Virus record (IMG/VR): IMGVR_UViG_3300002519_002597
Span: 1 to 32,755 of that record
DNA: 32,755 bases
Strand: one strand, 5' to 3'
Source of the DNA: a virus
Shown here in pieces: positions 17,064 through 23,999 of this stretch; within the stretch, counting starts at the first letter, position 1; the number at the start of each line of letters is the position of its first letter. Under the pieces are notes generated by a model. The model was not told the origin of the DNA and searched no databases. It was given only the letters and a program-made list of their open reading frames with translations. Position numbers and translations under genes: made by a program.

Positions 17064-17072
17064 TGTTAAAAT
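17064..17072 (+). promoter_or_regulatory. Possible extended -10 promoter element (TGTTAAAAT)
   Basis: The gap before the aminotransferase gene has TG, one base, then TAAAAT, which fits an extended -10 box with one mismatch. No good -35 is seen. If used, transcription would start near 17080 and the transcript would begin with the hairpin at 17083-17109. Confidence 0.3.
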
Positions 17073-17082
17073 ATGCATAACA

Positions 17083-17109
17083 CTTTGCATGATTGTAAAT
17101 CATGCAAAG
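17083..17109 (+). repeat. Perfect 12-bp inverted repeat over the start codon of the aminotransferase gene
   Basis: The left arm CTTTGCATGATT (17083-17094) is followed by a 3-base loop GTA and the exact reverse complement AATCATGCAAAG (17098-17109). The ATG at 17102 lies inside the right arm. There is no T-tract after the stem, so a simple intrinsic terminator is unlikely. As RNA it would form a tight hairpin that hides the start codon. As DNA it could be an operator for a dimeric regulator. Confidence 0.75.
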
Positions 17110-18370
17110 AGAATATTACTCACATAAGATAAAGACAGTGAAAAATAGACTATCAGAAAAGGCCAATCAGTATAGTAGAAAAACATCTCCGGTAAAAGAG
17201 ATTATGATGTACGCTAATCATAATCTTCTTAAAGAGTATGGTATAAAAATAGATGATTTTATTTCTTTTGCGGGCGGATGGGTAAATCATCTATCTCCCG
17301 TAGAGCTTAAAGAATCATATAGGGAAATAATATATAAAAAATTTCATGAATGCGGTGCATATTCTGGAACAATGGGTGATGATAATTTTAAAAATGCTGT
17401 TATCACGTTCAATGATTACATTTATGGTGGTGATATAAATGATTTGACACCAGATCAAATTTGTGTAGGGGTTGGGTCAACACAGCTATTTTGTGACTTA
17501 TTAGACGTTTTGCTGGATCCTAGTGATACAGTTTTGTTGCTAGATCCTACGTATTGCAACTACCCAACACAAATTGAAATGAAATTTCCAACAGTAAAAA
17601 TTGATAGGTATTCTGTGCTCAATTCAGAGACGTGGGAATATAATGCAGACTCAGATGATTTTGCAAATTACATTCGGCTTACTAAACCTAAAGTGATTAT
17701 TCTTGTATCACCTGACAATCCAACATCGCAAATTTTATCTGATGATTTTGTTAACAAAGCGTTAGAAGCAGCTCAAGAAGTTGGTTCATTTATTGTAATG
17801 GATTTTGCCTATAAGGAGCTCGTATTCGATCAGGAGTATCCTGATTATTATTCGTGGCCACCAAATAATAATTTTATATCTCTAAGATCAAATTCAAAAT
17901 GGTGCAGAGGCTTGGGTAGAAGATTAGGATGGGTTGAAGCACCTAGCTTTGTTATAAAGGCAATGGAAGCTATACAAAGCTCATCAATTCTGTGTCCTGA
18001 TATGTTACATCAATTTGCCTTCACAAGCTATGTCAATAACATCGATTCAGATAGTCTTAATAAATACATTCAAGATGTAACAGGCGGATATAAGCTTGCA
18101 AGCAACGCTGTTGTAAATTTTATTAAAGAGCATCTTGAGTACCCGACACTATCTCCAAAGGGCGGGCTGTATGTCTGCGTTAATGTTGGCGAGCCAGGTC
18201 CTCAGTTTGTTGAAAGAATATTAAGAGAAACGGGTGTATTGTTTGTGCCAGGGTGGGGATTTGGTAATAGTATGAAAAATGCTGTGAGGGTTTCATACGG
18301 ACCCCTTTATCAAAATCATGAGAAAATTTATGAAGGTCTCACGAGAGTTAAGGAAGCATTACGTGGATAG
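17102..18370 (+). CDS. PLP-dependent aminotransferase, class I/II fold
   Basis: This is an aspartate aminotransferase-fold protein of 422 residues that would exchange amino and keto groups using PLP. Motifs in order are KTSPVKEIM near residue 29, ISFAGGWVN near residue 54, a VGVGSTQLFCDLL segment near residue 124 (PLP phosphate-binding), VSPDNPTSQ near residue 203 with the conserved N of the PDNPT motif, VMDFAYKEL near residue 233 (Asp and Tyr), and SLRSNSKWCRGLGRRLGW near residue 261, where the Lys of SNSK should form the Schiff base. AVRVSYG near the end provides the carboxylate-binding Arg. No ribosome-binding site precedes ATG 17102, which is inside a hairpin. GTG 17138 is an alternative start that keeps all motifs. 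It may supply the amino sugar or keto acid used by the next genes (inference). Confidence 0.87.
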   Translation: MQREYYSHKIKTVKNRLSEKANQYSRKTSPVKEIMMYANHNLLKEYGIKIDDFISFAGGWVNHLSPVELKESYREIIYKKFHECGAYSGTMGDDNFKNAVITFNDYIYGGDINDLTPDQICVGVGSTQLFCDLLDVLLDPSDTVLLLDPTYCNYPTQIEMKFPTVKIDRYSVLNSETWEYNADSDDFANYIRLTKPKVIILVSPDNPTSQILSDDFVNKALEAAQEVGSFIVMDFAYKELVFDQEYPDYYSWPPNNNFISLRSNSKWCRGLGRRLGWVEAPSFVIKAMEAIQSSSILCPDMLHQFAFTSYVNNIDSDSLNKYIQDVTGGYKLASNAVVNFIKEHLEYPTLSPKGGLYVCVNVGEPGPQFVERILRETGVLFVPGWGFGNSMKNAVRVSYGPLYQNHEKIYEGLTRVKEALRG

Positions 18371-19535
18371 AAAGAATAAAGTTCTTATTACTAGAAAGAT
18401 ATCTAATGTAGCTGAAAATATTTTGTGTGATGATTTTAATTTGGTAAAATCATCACACAATTCACCTTTATCAATGATAAAATTGCGTAATGCTCTATTT
18501 GACTATGACGCAATTTTATCAACTGTTTGTGATAAATTTGATGATACACTTTTATCATCTATCGATAGAAGAGTTGAGGTAATATCAAATTACGCTGTTG
18601 GTCTTGACAACGTTGACATCAAATCTGCTAAAAAAAACAAGATATTTGTTTATAATACACCTGGTGTTGTTACTGATAGCACAGCAGACATGGTTATGGC
18701 TTTAATATTATCTTCTGCAAGAAACATTAGAGATGCACAAGATTTCATCAAGGATGACAAATGGGTCGCGTGGGATCCGGAGATATTTGTCGGATCAGAA
18801 ATGAGAGGAAAAACTCTCGGAATTATTGGATTTGGTAGAATAGGTCAGGCTGTTGCAACTCGAGCACTTTCGTTTGGTTTAAAGATAATTTATTATAATA
18901 GAAGTGAAAAAGATTTTCAAAGAGCTGATCGTTGTGAAGATTTAAATGATCTTCTTCTGTCTTCTGACATTGTTAGTATTCACTTACCTTTAACAGAAAA
19001 GACAAGACATTTTATTGATATTGAACAATTTAAAATGATGAAGAGGATTCCATATTTTATCAATACAGCAAGGGGAGATGTTGTCTCAAGTGTCGCACTA
19101 GATCTTGCATTGAAGAATGGATATATCTCTGCGGCTGCTCTTGACGTCGTTGAGAGTGAGCCAATTGAAAAAGATCACAAGCTTCTTGGGCACAAAAACT
19201 GTATCATAGTCCCTCATATCGGAACTGCGACCAAAGAGTGTAGGGAAAACATGGCAAAGGTAGCTGCAACGAATATTGTTCTTCACTATGATATTAGAAA
19301 AAGAGTAGAAAAAGTATTCAAGGAAGCAATGCAACAGGATTTTTCTGTTGATTCAAACATGTACAATACTGGCTTGTGGGATTCGCTAAAGCATCTTGTA
19401 CTTCTTTCAGACCTTGAGAAAGAATTTGATATTAATTTTGAACATCGTGATGCCAGCAAGATGGTTGATGGTTACGAAATTATCAACGGAGTGTTCAAGC
19501 ATGTATTCAAGCGTTGGCAATCTTCTTCAGAGTAG
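18363..19535 (+). CDS. D-2-hydroxyacid dehydrogenase fused to a C-terminal acyl carrier protein domain
   Basis: The protein has about 390 residues and two parts. The first, roughly 1-312, is a complete D-isomer 2-hydroxyacid dehydrogenase: GIIGFGRIGQAVA near residue 155 for NAD(P) binding, NTARGD near residue 235 with the catalytic Arg, ALDVVESEP near residue 262 with the Glu, and VPHIGTAT near residue 284 with the His. The last 75 residues look like an acyl carrier protein. TGLWDSLKHLVLL carries the D-S-L site, with the Ser codon at 19383-19385 for phosphopantetheine, followed by LEKEFDINF and VDGYEII, as in ACP/PCP helices II-III. No start codon precedes the ACP part, so it is a real fusion. 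I chose GTG 18363 because AAGGAAG lies 6 bases upstream. It overlaps the ligase gene. I do not know this fusion from a described system. Confidence 0.85.
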   Translation: MDRKNKVLITRKISNVAENILCDDFNLVKSSHNSPLSMIKLRNALFDYDAILSTVCDKFDDTLLSSIDRRVEVISNYAVGLDNVDIKSAKKNKIFVYNTPGVVTDSTADMVMALILSSARNIRDAQDFIKDDKWVAWDPEIFVGSEMRGKTLGIIGFGRIGQAVATRALSFGLKIIYYNRSEKDFQRADRCEDLNDLLLSSDIVSIHLPLTEKTRHFIDIEQFKMMKRIPYFINTARGDVVSSVALDLALKNGYISAAALDVVESEPIEKDHKLLGHKNCIIVPHIGTATKECRENMAKVAATNIVLHYDIRKRVEKVFKEAMQQDFSVDSNMYNTGLWDSLKHLVLLSDLEKEFDINFEHRDASKMVDGYEIINGVFKHVFKRWQSSSE

Positions 19536-20874
19536 GGTAGAAGAGCATCCTGACACAGTCTTTATAGTCTGTAACGAAGAAAAATATACATATCAAAAAT
19601 TTTATAATTTATGCTCTAGGGTGGCATCCTATATAAGAAGTGACTTAAATGCTACCCAGGGTGACACTATAAGTATTTGTTTTAAAAATGACATAAATTT
19701 TTTGACATCGTACTTTGCGTGTCTTATATCTGGAATAAAAGTAGTGACAATCAATCCCGATCTGTCGCAAAGAGAGATAAATTATATTGTACAAAATAGT
19801 GAGTCAAAATTCTTGCTAAGTTTAGATCATGACTATGATTCATTTACTAGTGAAATAGATATAGCAGAAGTTAAAAGAGATGATGATGCTGTTATAATAT
19901 ACACTTCTGGAACAACTGGAGATCCAAAAGGTGTCGTTTTAACACATGAAAATCTCCTGAGTGATGCTCAGGCACTAGCTAGCTGGTTTCAGTTTGATAA
20001 GAATACTGTCACCATGTGCTCACTACCATTATTTCACAATAACGGACAGATCACAACTCTCTTAGCTCCACTATTTGCTGGTTGTAAAACTGTGATATTG
20101 AATCCTAAAACTTCTATATTTGGATTTTGGGATTACATAAGTGAATATGGCGTAACCTTTACAAGTGTGATGCCCACTATGCTTTCTATGCTTATGTCGC
20201 TTGGCAAGACAAGAAGAGACAATACATTAAAAGTGATTCTTTGCGGAGGACAACCGCTAAAGAGAAATGTTCAGGATAGCTTTGAAAGTAAATATGGTGT
20301 TAAGATATACGAAGGATACGGTTTGACAGAGACCACTTCTTTCTCATGTATAAATGATTATCCCGTATCATTAAAAAATGGCTCAATTGGAAAGCCGCTT
20401 CCCTGTAATGAGATGACGATAATAGATGGGGAAATTTGTATAAGAGGAAAAAATGTGACAAGGGGCTACCATAACATGCCTGATAAAAATAGGCATGCCT
20501 TTGATAAAGACGGATGGTTTCACAGTGGTGATTTTGGAGAGATGGATGATGATGGATATTTTTATTTTAAGGAGAGGAGAGACTTTTTAATAATAAAGGG
20601 CGGTGAAAACATATACCCAGCAGAGATAGAAAATGTAATACTGGGAAACGAGAACGTCTCTGAGTGTGCTGTTATAGGAATTGAAGACTCTCTTCTTGGT
20701 CAAACCATATGCGCAATAGTGAATACAAAAAACGATAACGAAAACATTGTAGAGTATTGCAAAGGGAAAATATCAAATTATAAACTGCCAAGCAAGGTGA
20801 TTTATGTCGATGAGATACCAAAGGGACCCACAAATAAAATCTTATATAAAAGGCTAATGAGTCAATATGGATAA
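19501..20874 (+). CDS. AMP-dependent acyl ligase (acyl-CoA/ACP synthetase)
   Basis: This is an ANL-superfamily enzyme of 457 residues that would activate a carboxylic acid as acyl-AMP and pass it to a thiol. Core motifs in order are YTSGTTGDPKGVVLTHE near residue 134 (A3 phosphate loop), GYGLTETTS near residue 272 (A5), GWFHSGDFGEMDDDGYFYF near residue 338 (A7), KERRDFLIIKGGENIYPAE near residue 357 (A8), and PKGPTNKILYKRL near residue 440, with the A10 Lys. I chose ATG 19501, which gives the usual N-terminus (NLLQSRVEEHPDTVF) and has GGAG about 10 bases upstream. It overlaps the dehydrogenase-ACP gene by 35 bases. It is a little shorter than typical but nothing essential is missing. The neighbouring ACP domain is the natural acceptor (inference). 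Confidence 0.92.
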   Translation: MYSSVGNLLQSRVEEHPDTVFIVCNEEKYTYQKFYNLCSRVASYIRSDLNATQGDTISICFKNDINFLTSYFACLISGIKVVTINPDLSQREINYIVQNSESKFLLSLDHDYDSFTSEIDIAEVKRDDDAVIIYTSGTTGDPKGVVLTHENLLSDAQALASWFQFDKNTVTMCSLPLFHNNGQITTLLAPLFAGCKTVILNPKTSIFGFWDYISEYGVTFTSVMPTMLSMLMSLGKTRRDNTLKVILCGGQPLKRNVQDSFESKYGVKIYEGYGLTETTSFSCINDYPVSLKNGSIGKPLPCNEMTIIDGEICIRGKNVTRGYHNMPDKNRHAFDKDGWFHSGDFGEMDDDGYFYFKERRDFLIIKGGENIYPAEIENVILGNENVSECAVIGIEDSLLGQTICAIVNTKNDNENIVEYCKGKISNYKLPSKVIYVDEIPKGPTNKILYKRLMSQYG

Positions 20875-21667
20875 GATATTATACAAATATTTTGACACAG
20901 ATGAGTCATGTGAAAGAAATATTTACAGTTCAGACTTTTCTAAGGCATTTAACGAGCTAGGCATAAAGGATGATGATACACTATTCATACATTCAGATAT
21001 TCTGTCGTTTGGAAAAATAGTAGATATTAGCACAATAATGCAGTCGCTGATGTGTGAAATAATATCTTCATCTCCAAAAGGCGACATACTGATGCCTGCC
21101 TACACATATAGCTTTACAAAAAATGAGATTTATGATGTTGAAAAAACACCATCGACAGTTGGATCTTTGACAAATTACTTTAGAAACATGAAAGAGACAT
21201 ATAGAACTCTTGATCCGATTTTCTCAGTATCTGTTTTAGGAGATAAAAAATATCTTGAGTGTGATACTAGAAATTGCTTTGGTGAAAAATCTGTGTATTC
21301 AGAGATGCTTAAGTCTAGAGGAAAGATCGTTATGCTTGGGTCAAAGTTTGATAAATCTCTAACTTTTTTACATTTTATTGAGCAACAATTTGGAGTCTAT
21401 TATAGAAAATTAAAGAAGTTTATTGGTGATAAAAAAGTAAATGATAATCTTTTTGAGGACTATTGTTACTTTTACGCTAGGGAGCCAATGGATATAATTA
21501 ATGTAAATCTTTTAAACCTCGAGAGATACGTGAGTGATAAAAATATAATAAAGACTGTGAGAGTAGGTCTGGGTAGTATTGCTATAATAGATGCACATTT
21601 ACTATATGATCATTGCATGCTTCTTCTTAGAAGTGATGAGAATTTTTTTTTAGAGATGAAGGTTTAA
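20867..21667 (+). CDS. AAC(3)-family N-acyltransferase
   Basis: The protein has 266 residues and resembles the antibiotic N3-acetyltransferase family (PF02522 type), which moves acyl groups from CoA or carrier thioesters to amino groups. The N-terminus has FIHSDILSFGKI, and then DILMPAYTYSFTKNE near residue 77, which is the family's L-M-P-x-Y/F-x-x-S/T-x-x pattern. STVGSLTNYFR near residue 98 corresponds to the G-x-L/ST-x-x-FR stretch, and DPIFSVSVLG follows at about 120. GKIVMLGSKFDKSLTFLHFIEQ contains the LG-x-x-x-x-x-x-T-x-x-H-x-E catalytic-site segment, though the last residues differ. It overlaps the acyl ligase by 8 bases. In glycan clusters members of this family acylate amino sugars, so this is probably the acyl-transfer partner of the ACP-ligase pair (inference). 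Conservation after residue 190 is weak. Confidence 0.78.
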   Translation: MDKILYKYFDTDESCERNIYSSDFSKAFNELGIKDDDTLFIHSDILSFGKIVDISTIMQSLMCEIISSSPKGDILMPAYTYSFTKNEIYDVEKTPSTVGSLTNYFRNMKETYRTLDPIFSVSVLGDKKYLECDTRNCFGEKSVYSEMLKSRGKIVMLGSKFDKSLTFLHFIEQQFGVYYRKLKKFIGDKKVNDNLFEDYCYFYAREPMDIINVNLLNLERYVSDKNIIKTVRVGLGSIAIIDAHLLYDHCMLLLRSDENFFLEMKV

Positions 21668-21668
21668 A

Positions 21669-22610
21669 ATGAGTGAGAAAATGAGTAAAAAATACTTTCT
21701 AGAAGATTTACACGAATATGAGGGTGAATGGGGCGGTCACTATATTAATGCGAGGAAAAATAAGCACGGACAATTTTTTAAAACTGCTGAAGATTGGGAA
21801 AAATATCGACCGGGAGATGGTAACACGCCTCTTATGATTCACCTGTTTAATAATATTGGTATAGAGTTTAAATATTGTCTTGATATAGGTGCATATTCTA
21901 CGATGGACTCTAATGTTTATCCAATAATGAAAAGATTTGGCACAGAAGGATTGTTAATTGATGGGAACAATAAACACAGAGACCCTGTCGTTGTACAGGC
22001 GTGGATTCAGCAATCTAATCTACACCACATACTTTCTGAAAATGGTTGTCCTAAAAAATTAGATTTTCTCTCTGTAGACATAGACAATAATGACTATTGG
22101 ATTCTTAAGACTCTTTTATCTGAAGGATACATATCAAATGTTCTAATATTTGAATTTAATCCTGCTTTTAGTATTGATGAGTCGTATGTTAAAACTTATC
22201 ATCACGCAGCTAGAAAGAATGATAAACACACTGGCTGCTCTTCGTGTTATGGGTCAAGCCTAAGAGCTGTAACTAATTTAGCATATGAGTTTGGCTATAG
22301 ATTGATTCACACGATTCCGGGTGAAAATAACGCAGTCTTTATTCAAAAAAGATTTGACACTAAGGATATGTGTGCTAATAAGCTCAAGATGCTTTCTAGG
22401 TTACACCCAGAGCCCTGGATTGAAAAGCACAAGATTAAAATGAATAAAGAAAGATACGGCATCTCTACAGAAGTACGTCACGTAAAAGGAAACATGTGTC
22501 AATATTTAAATTCTGAAGAAATATCACTTTTAAAAAAGAAGATGATAAGCTCTTTTGTTGAAGTTGACAGCTTATCTTACAAGCTAGCAGAATCAACTAT
22601 TCCAAAATAG
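21669..22610 (+). CDS. FkbM-like methyltransferase
   Basis: The protein has 313 residues. The core is a class I methyltransferase resembling the FkbM family: YCLDIGAYSTMDSN near residue 66 for SAM binding, EGLLIDGNN near residue 95 for the ribose-binding acidic strand, and LDFLSVDIDNNDYWILKTLL near residue 132, which closely follows the FkbM pattern of D-FLSVD-x-[DE]-x-x-D-x-x-IL. LIFEFNP follows. A cysteine-rich TGCSSCYGSS near residue 192 is unusual. The C-terminal 80 residues are basic and unrecognised. AAGG precedes the ATG by about 8 bases, and the gene starts only one base after the acyltransferase stop. O-methylation of a sugar or the linked acid is likely (inference). Confidence 0.78.
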   Translation: MSEKMSKKYFLEDLHEYEGEWGGHYINARKNKHGQFFKTAEDWEKYRPGDGNTPLMIHLFNNIGIEFKYCLDIGAYSTMDSNVYPIMKRFGTEGLLIDGNNKHRDPVVVQAWIQQSNLHHILSENGCPKKLDFLSVDIDNNDYWILKTLLSEGYISNVLIFEFNPAFSIDESYVKTYHHAARKNDKHTGCSSCYGSSLRAVTNLAYEFGYRLIHTIPGENNAVFIQKRFDTKDMCANKLKMLSRLHPEPWIEKHKIKMNKERYGISTEVRHVKGNMCQYLNSEEISLLKKKMISSFVEVDSLSYKLAESTIPK

Positions 22611-22621
22611 AGCTTGATATC

Positions 22622-22650
22622 TAGTACAAATTAAAAATCTTGAATATAGT
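22622..22650 (+). promoter_or_regulatory. Possible promoter (TAGTAC, 17 bases, TATAGT)
   Basis: The 62-base gap before the next gene has TAGTAC (22622-22627) and TATAGT (22645-22650) separated by 17 bases. The first differs by one base from TTGTAC in the stronger promoter at 23947, with the same spacer. Transcription would begin near 22657, about 16 bases before the ATG. The match to a standard -35 is poor. Confidence 0.35.
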
Positions 22651-22663
22651 TTAATATATTCAA
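22640..22663 (+). repeat. 9-bp AT-rich inverted repeat in an intergenic gap
   Basis: TTGAATATA (22640-22648) and TATATTCAA (22655-22663) are exact reverse complements around a 6-base spacer. The stem has only one G:C pair-type position per arm, so RNA stability is low. It overlaps the possible -10 box and could equally be an operator or chance in AT-rich DNA. Confidence 0.5.
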
Positions 22664-22672
22664 AAGTTAGCG

Positions 22673-23941
22673 ATGATCAGTCTTTGTAAAAAATTATATA
22701 AAGTCAATAGAAGCATAACTGGAGAAGGCGTAAGAGAATCGCTTGAGATAATAAAAAATCATGACGTTCCTTTAAATATATTCAGCGTAAAGTCAGGAAC
22801 AAGAGTTTTTGACTGGACTATCCCACCAGAGTGGAATATTAAAGATGCTTATGTGATTGATCTTGGATCTGGAAGAAAAGTTATTGATTTTAATAATCAT
22901 AATCTCCATGTTATGAGCTATAGTATTCCAATAGATAAAGAGATCACCTTTAAGGATCTAGATGAGAATCTATACTACATAGAGTCTATGCCAGACGCTA
23001 TACCGTATACTACGTCATACTATCAGAGACGTTGGGGATTTTGCCTATCTTATAATGACTATAAAAAACTAGATAAAAATTCAAGATATCGAGTCGTGAT
23101 TGACTCTAGCTTAGAAAGCGGTTGCTTAAATTATGGTGAAGTGATAATACCTGGAGTATCTGAAAAAGAGATCATGTTTTCAACATATATTTGTCATCCA
23201 CAGATGTGCAATAATGAGCTTTCTGGCCCAGCTGTGTGGTCAGAGATAATAAAATACGTATTAAGTCTTCAGAATAGAAAATACACTTATAGATTTGTAA
23301 TAGCACCTGAGACAATTGGGTCGATCACTTACATCTCTAGAAATATTGAAACGCTTAAGAGAAATGTAATAGCTGCTTTTAATCTAACTTGTGCGGGTGA
23401 TGAGAGATGTTTTTCATACGTGCCCTCCAGACAAGGAGACACATATGCTGATAAGGTGGCAAAGATAGTTCTTGATACAGAGATATTAAAATATAAAGAA
23501 TATACGTGGTTATCAAGAGGGTCAGATGAAAGACAGTACTGTGCTCCGGGGGTTGATATTCCCATGTGCTCTGTTATGAGAAGCAAGTATGGAGAATATC
23601 CCGAATATCACACATCTCTAGATAATTTTGATCTAATAAGTGAAAAAGGGCTTCGGGAAACACTGAGTGCACATAAAAGCATGATAGACATTATTGAAAA
23701 AAACTGTAATCCTGTTTCTAAAGTTTTATGTGAGCCTAATCTTGGAATGAGAGGATTATATCCTACTTCAAATGATAGACGACCTCTTAAGAAACAAACT
23801 AGATTAATAAAGAATTTTTTATCTTATTGTGATTCTAGTTATGATCTAATAGATCTATCTCGAATACTTGATGTTGATTTTAAAACTTGTTATGATATTT
23901 TTCACATTTTAGAAGAAAGTGAATTAGTAGAAGAATTTTGA
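22673..23941 (+). CDS. Aminopeptidase-like polysaccharide-cluster protein (DUF4910/DUF2172 type)
   Basis: The protein has 422 residues and matches the family of aminopeptidase-like proteins found in polysaccharide gene clusters. The N-terminal half reads VNRSITGEGVRESL, FDWTIPPEWNI and YSIPIDKEI, the signature of that family. The M28-like metallopeptidase core follows: FSTYICHPQMCNNELSGP near residue 167 with metal-binding His and Asn/Glu region, APETIGSITYI near residue 210, LTCAGDERCFSYVPSRQ near residue 240, RGSDERQYCAPGVDIPM near residue 284, and YPEYHTSLDN near residue 305 with the last His. The end is a winged-helix-like tail. Homologues often sit beside NeuB-like genes, as here. They may hydrolyse an amide in a sugar intermediate, but the reaction is not established to my knowledge. 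Confidence 0.85.
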   Translation: MISLCKKLYKVNRSITGEGVRESLEIIKNHDVPLNIFSVKSGTRVFDWTIPPEWNIKDAYVIDLGSGRKVIDFNNHNLHVMSYSIPIDKEITFKDLDENLYYIESMPDAIPYTTSYYQRRWGFCLSYNDYKKLDKNSRYRVVIDSSLESGCLNYGEVIIPGVSEKEIMFSTYICHPQMCNNELSGPAVWSEIIKYVLSLQNRKYTYRFVIAPETIGSITYISRNIETLKRNVIAAFNLTCAGDERCFSYVPSRQGDTYADKVAKIVLDTEILKYKEYTWLSRGSDERQYCAPGVDIPMCSVMRSKYGEYPEYHTSLDNFDLISEKGLRETLSAHKSMIDIIEKNCNPVSKVLCEPNLGMRGLYPTSNDRRPLKKQTRLIKNFLSYCDSSYDLIDLSRILDVDFKTCYDIFHILEESELVEEF

Positions 23942-23946
23942 TTTTC

Positions 23947-23975
23947 TTGTACACACTTAAAAAATAAAATATAAT
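23947..23975 (+). promoter_or_regulatory. Sigma70-like promoter (TTGTAC, 17 bases, TATAAT)
   Basis: TTGTAC lies at 23947-23952 and a perfect TATAAT at 23970-23975, with the optimal 17-base spacer. Transcription should start near 23982. This makes the ATG at 23988 too close for a ribosome-binding site, and supports GTG 24000, which has GGAG at 23990-23993. It is the best promoter candidate in the window and would restart expression at the NeuA/NeuB-like fusion. Confidence 0.6.
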
Positions 23976-23999
23976 AACAATTATAAAATGGAGACACTA

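Noticed and set aside
17083-17109. Intrinsic terminator reading of the hairpin
   Set aside because: The stem is strong but is AT-rich at its loop end and is followed by CAAAGAG-like purines, not a T-tract, so standard termination is not supported.
20867-21667. Antibiotic-resistance reading of the AAC(3)-family gene
   Set aside because: The family also acylates amino sugars in glycan pathways. The overlap with an acyl ligase and the setting make aminoglycoside resistance an unlikely role.
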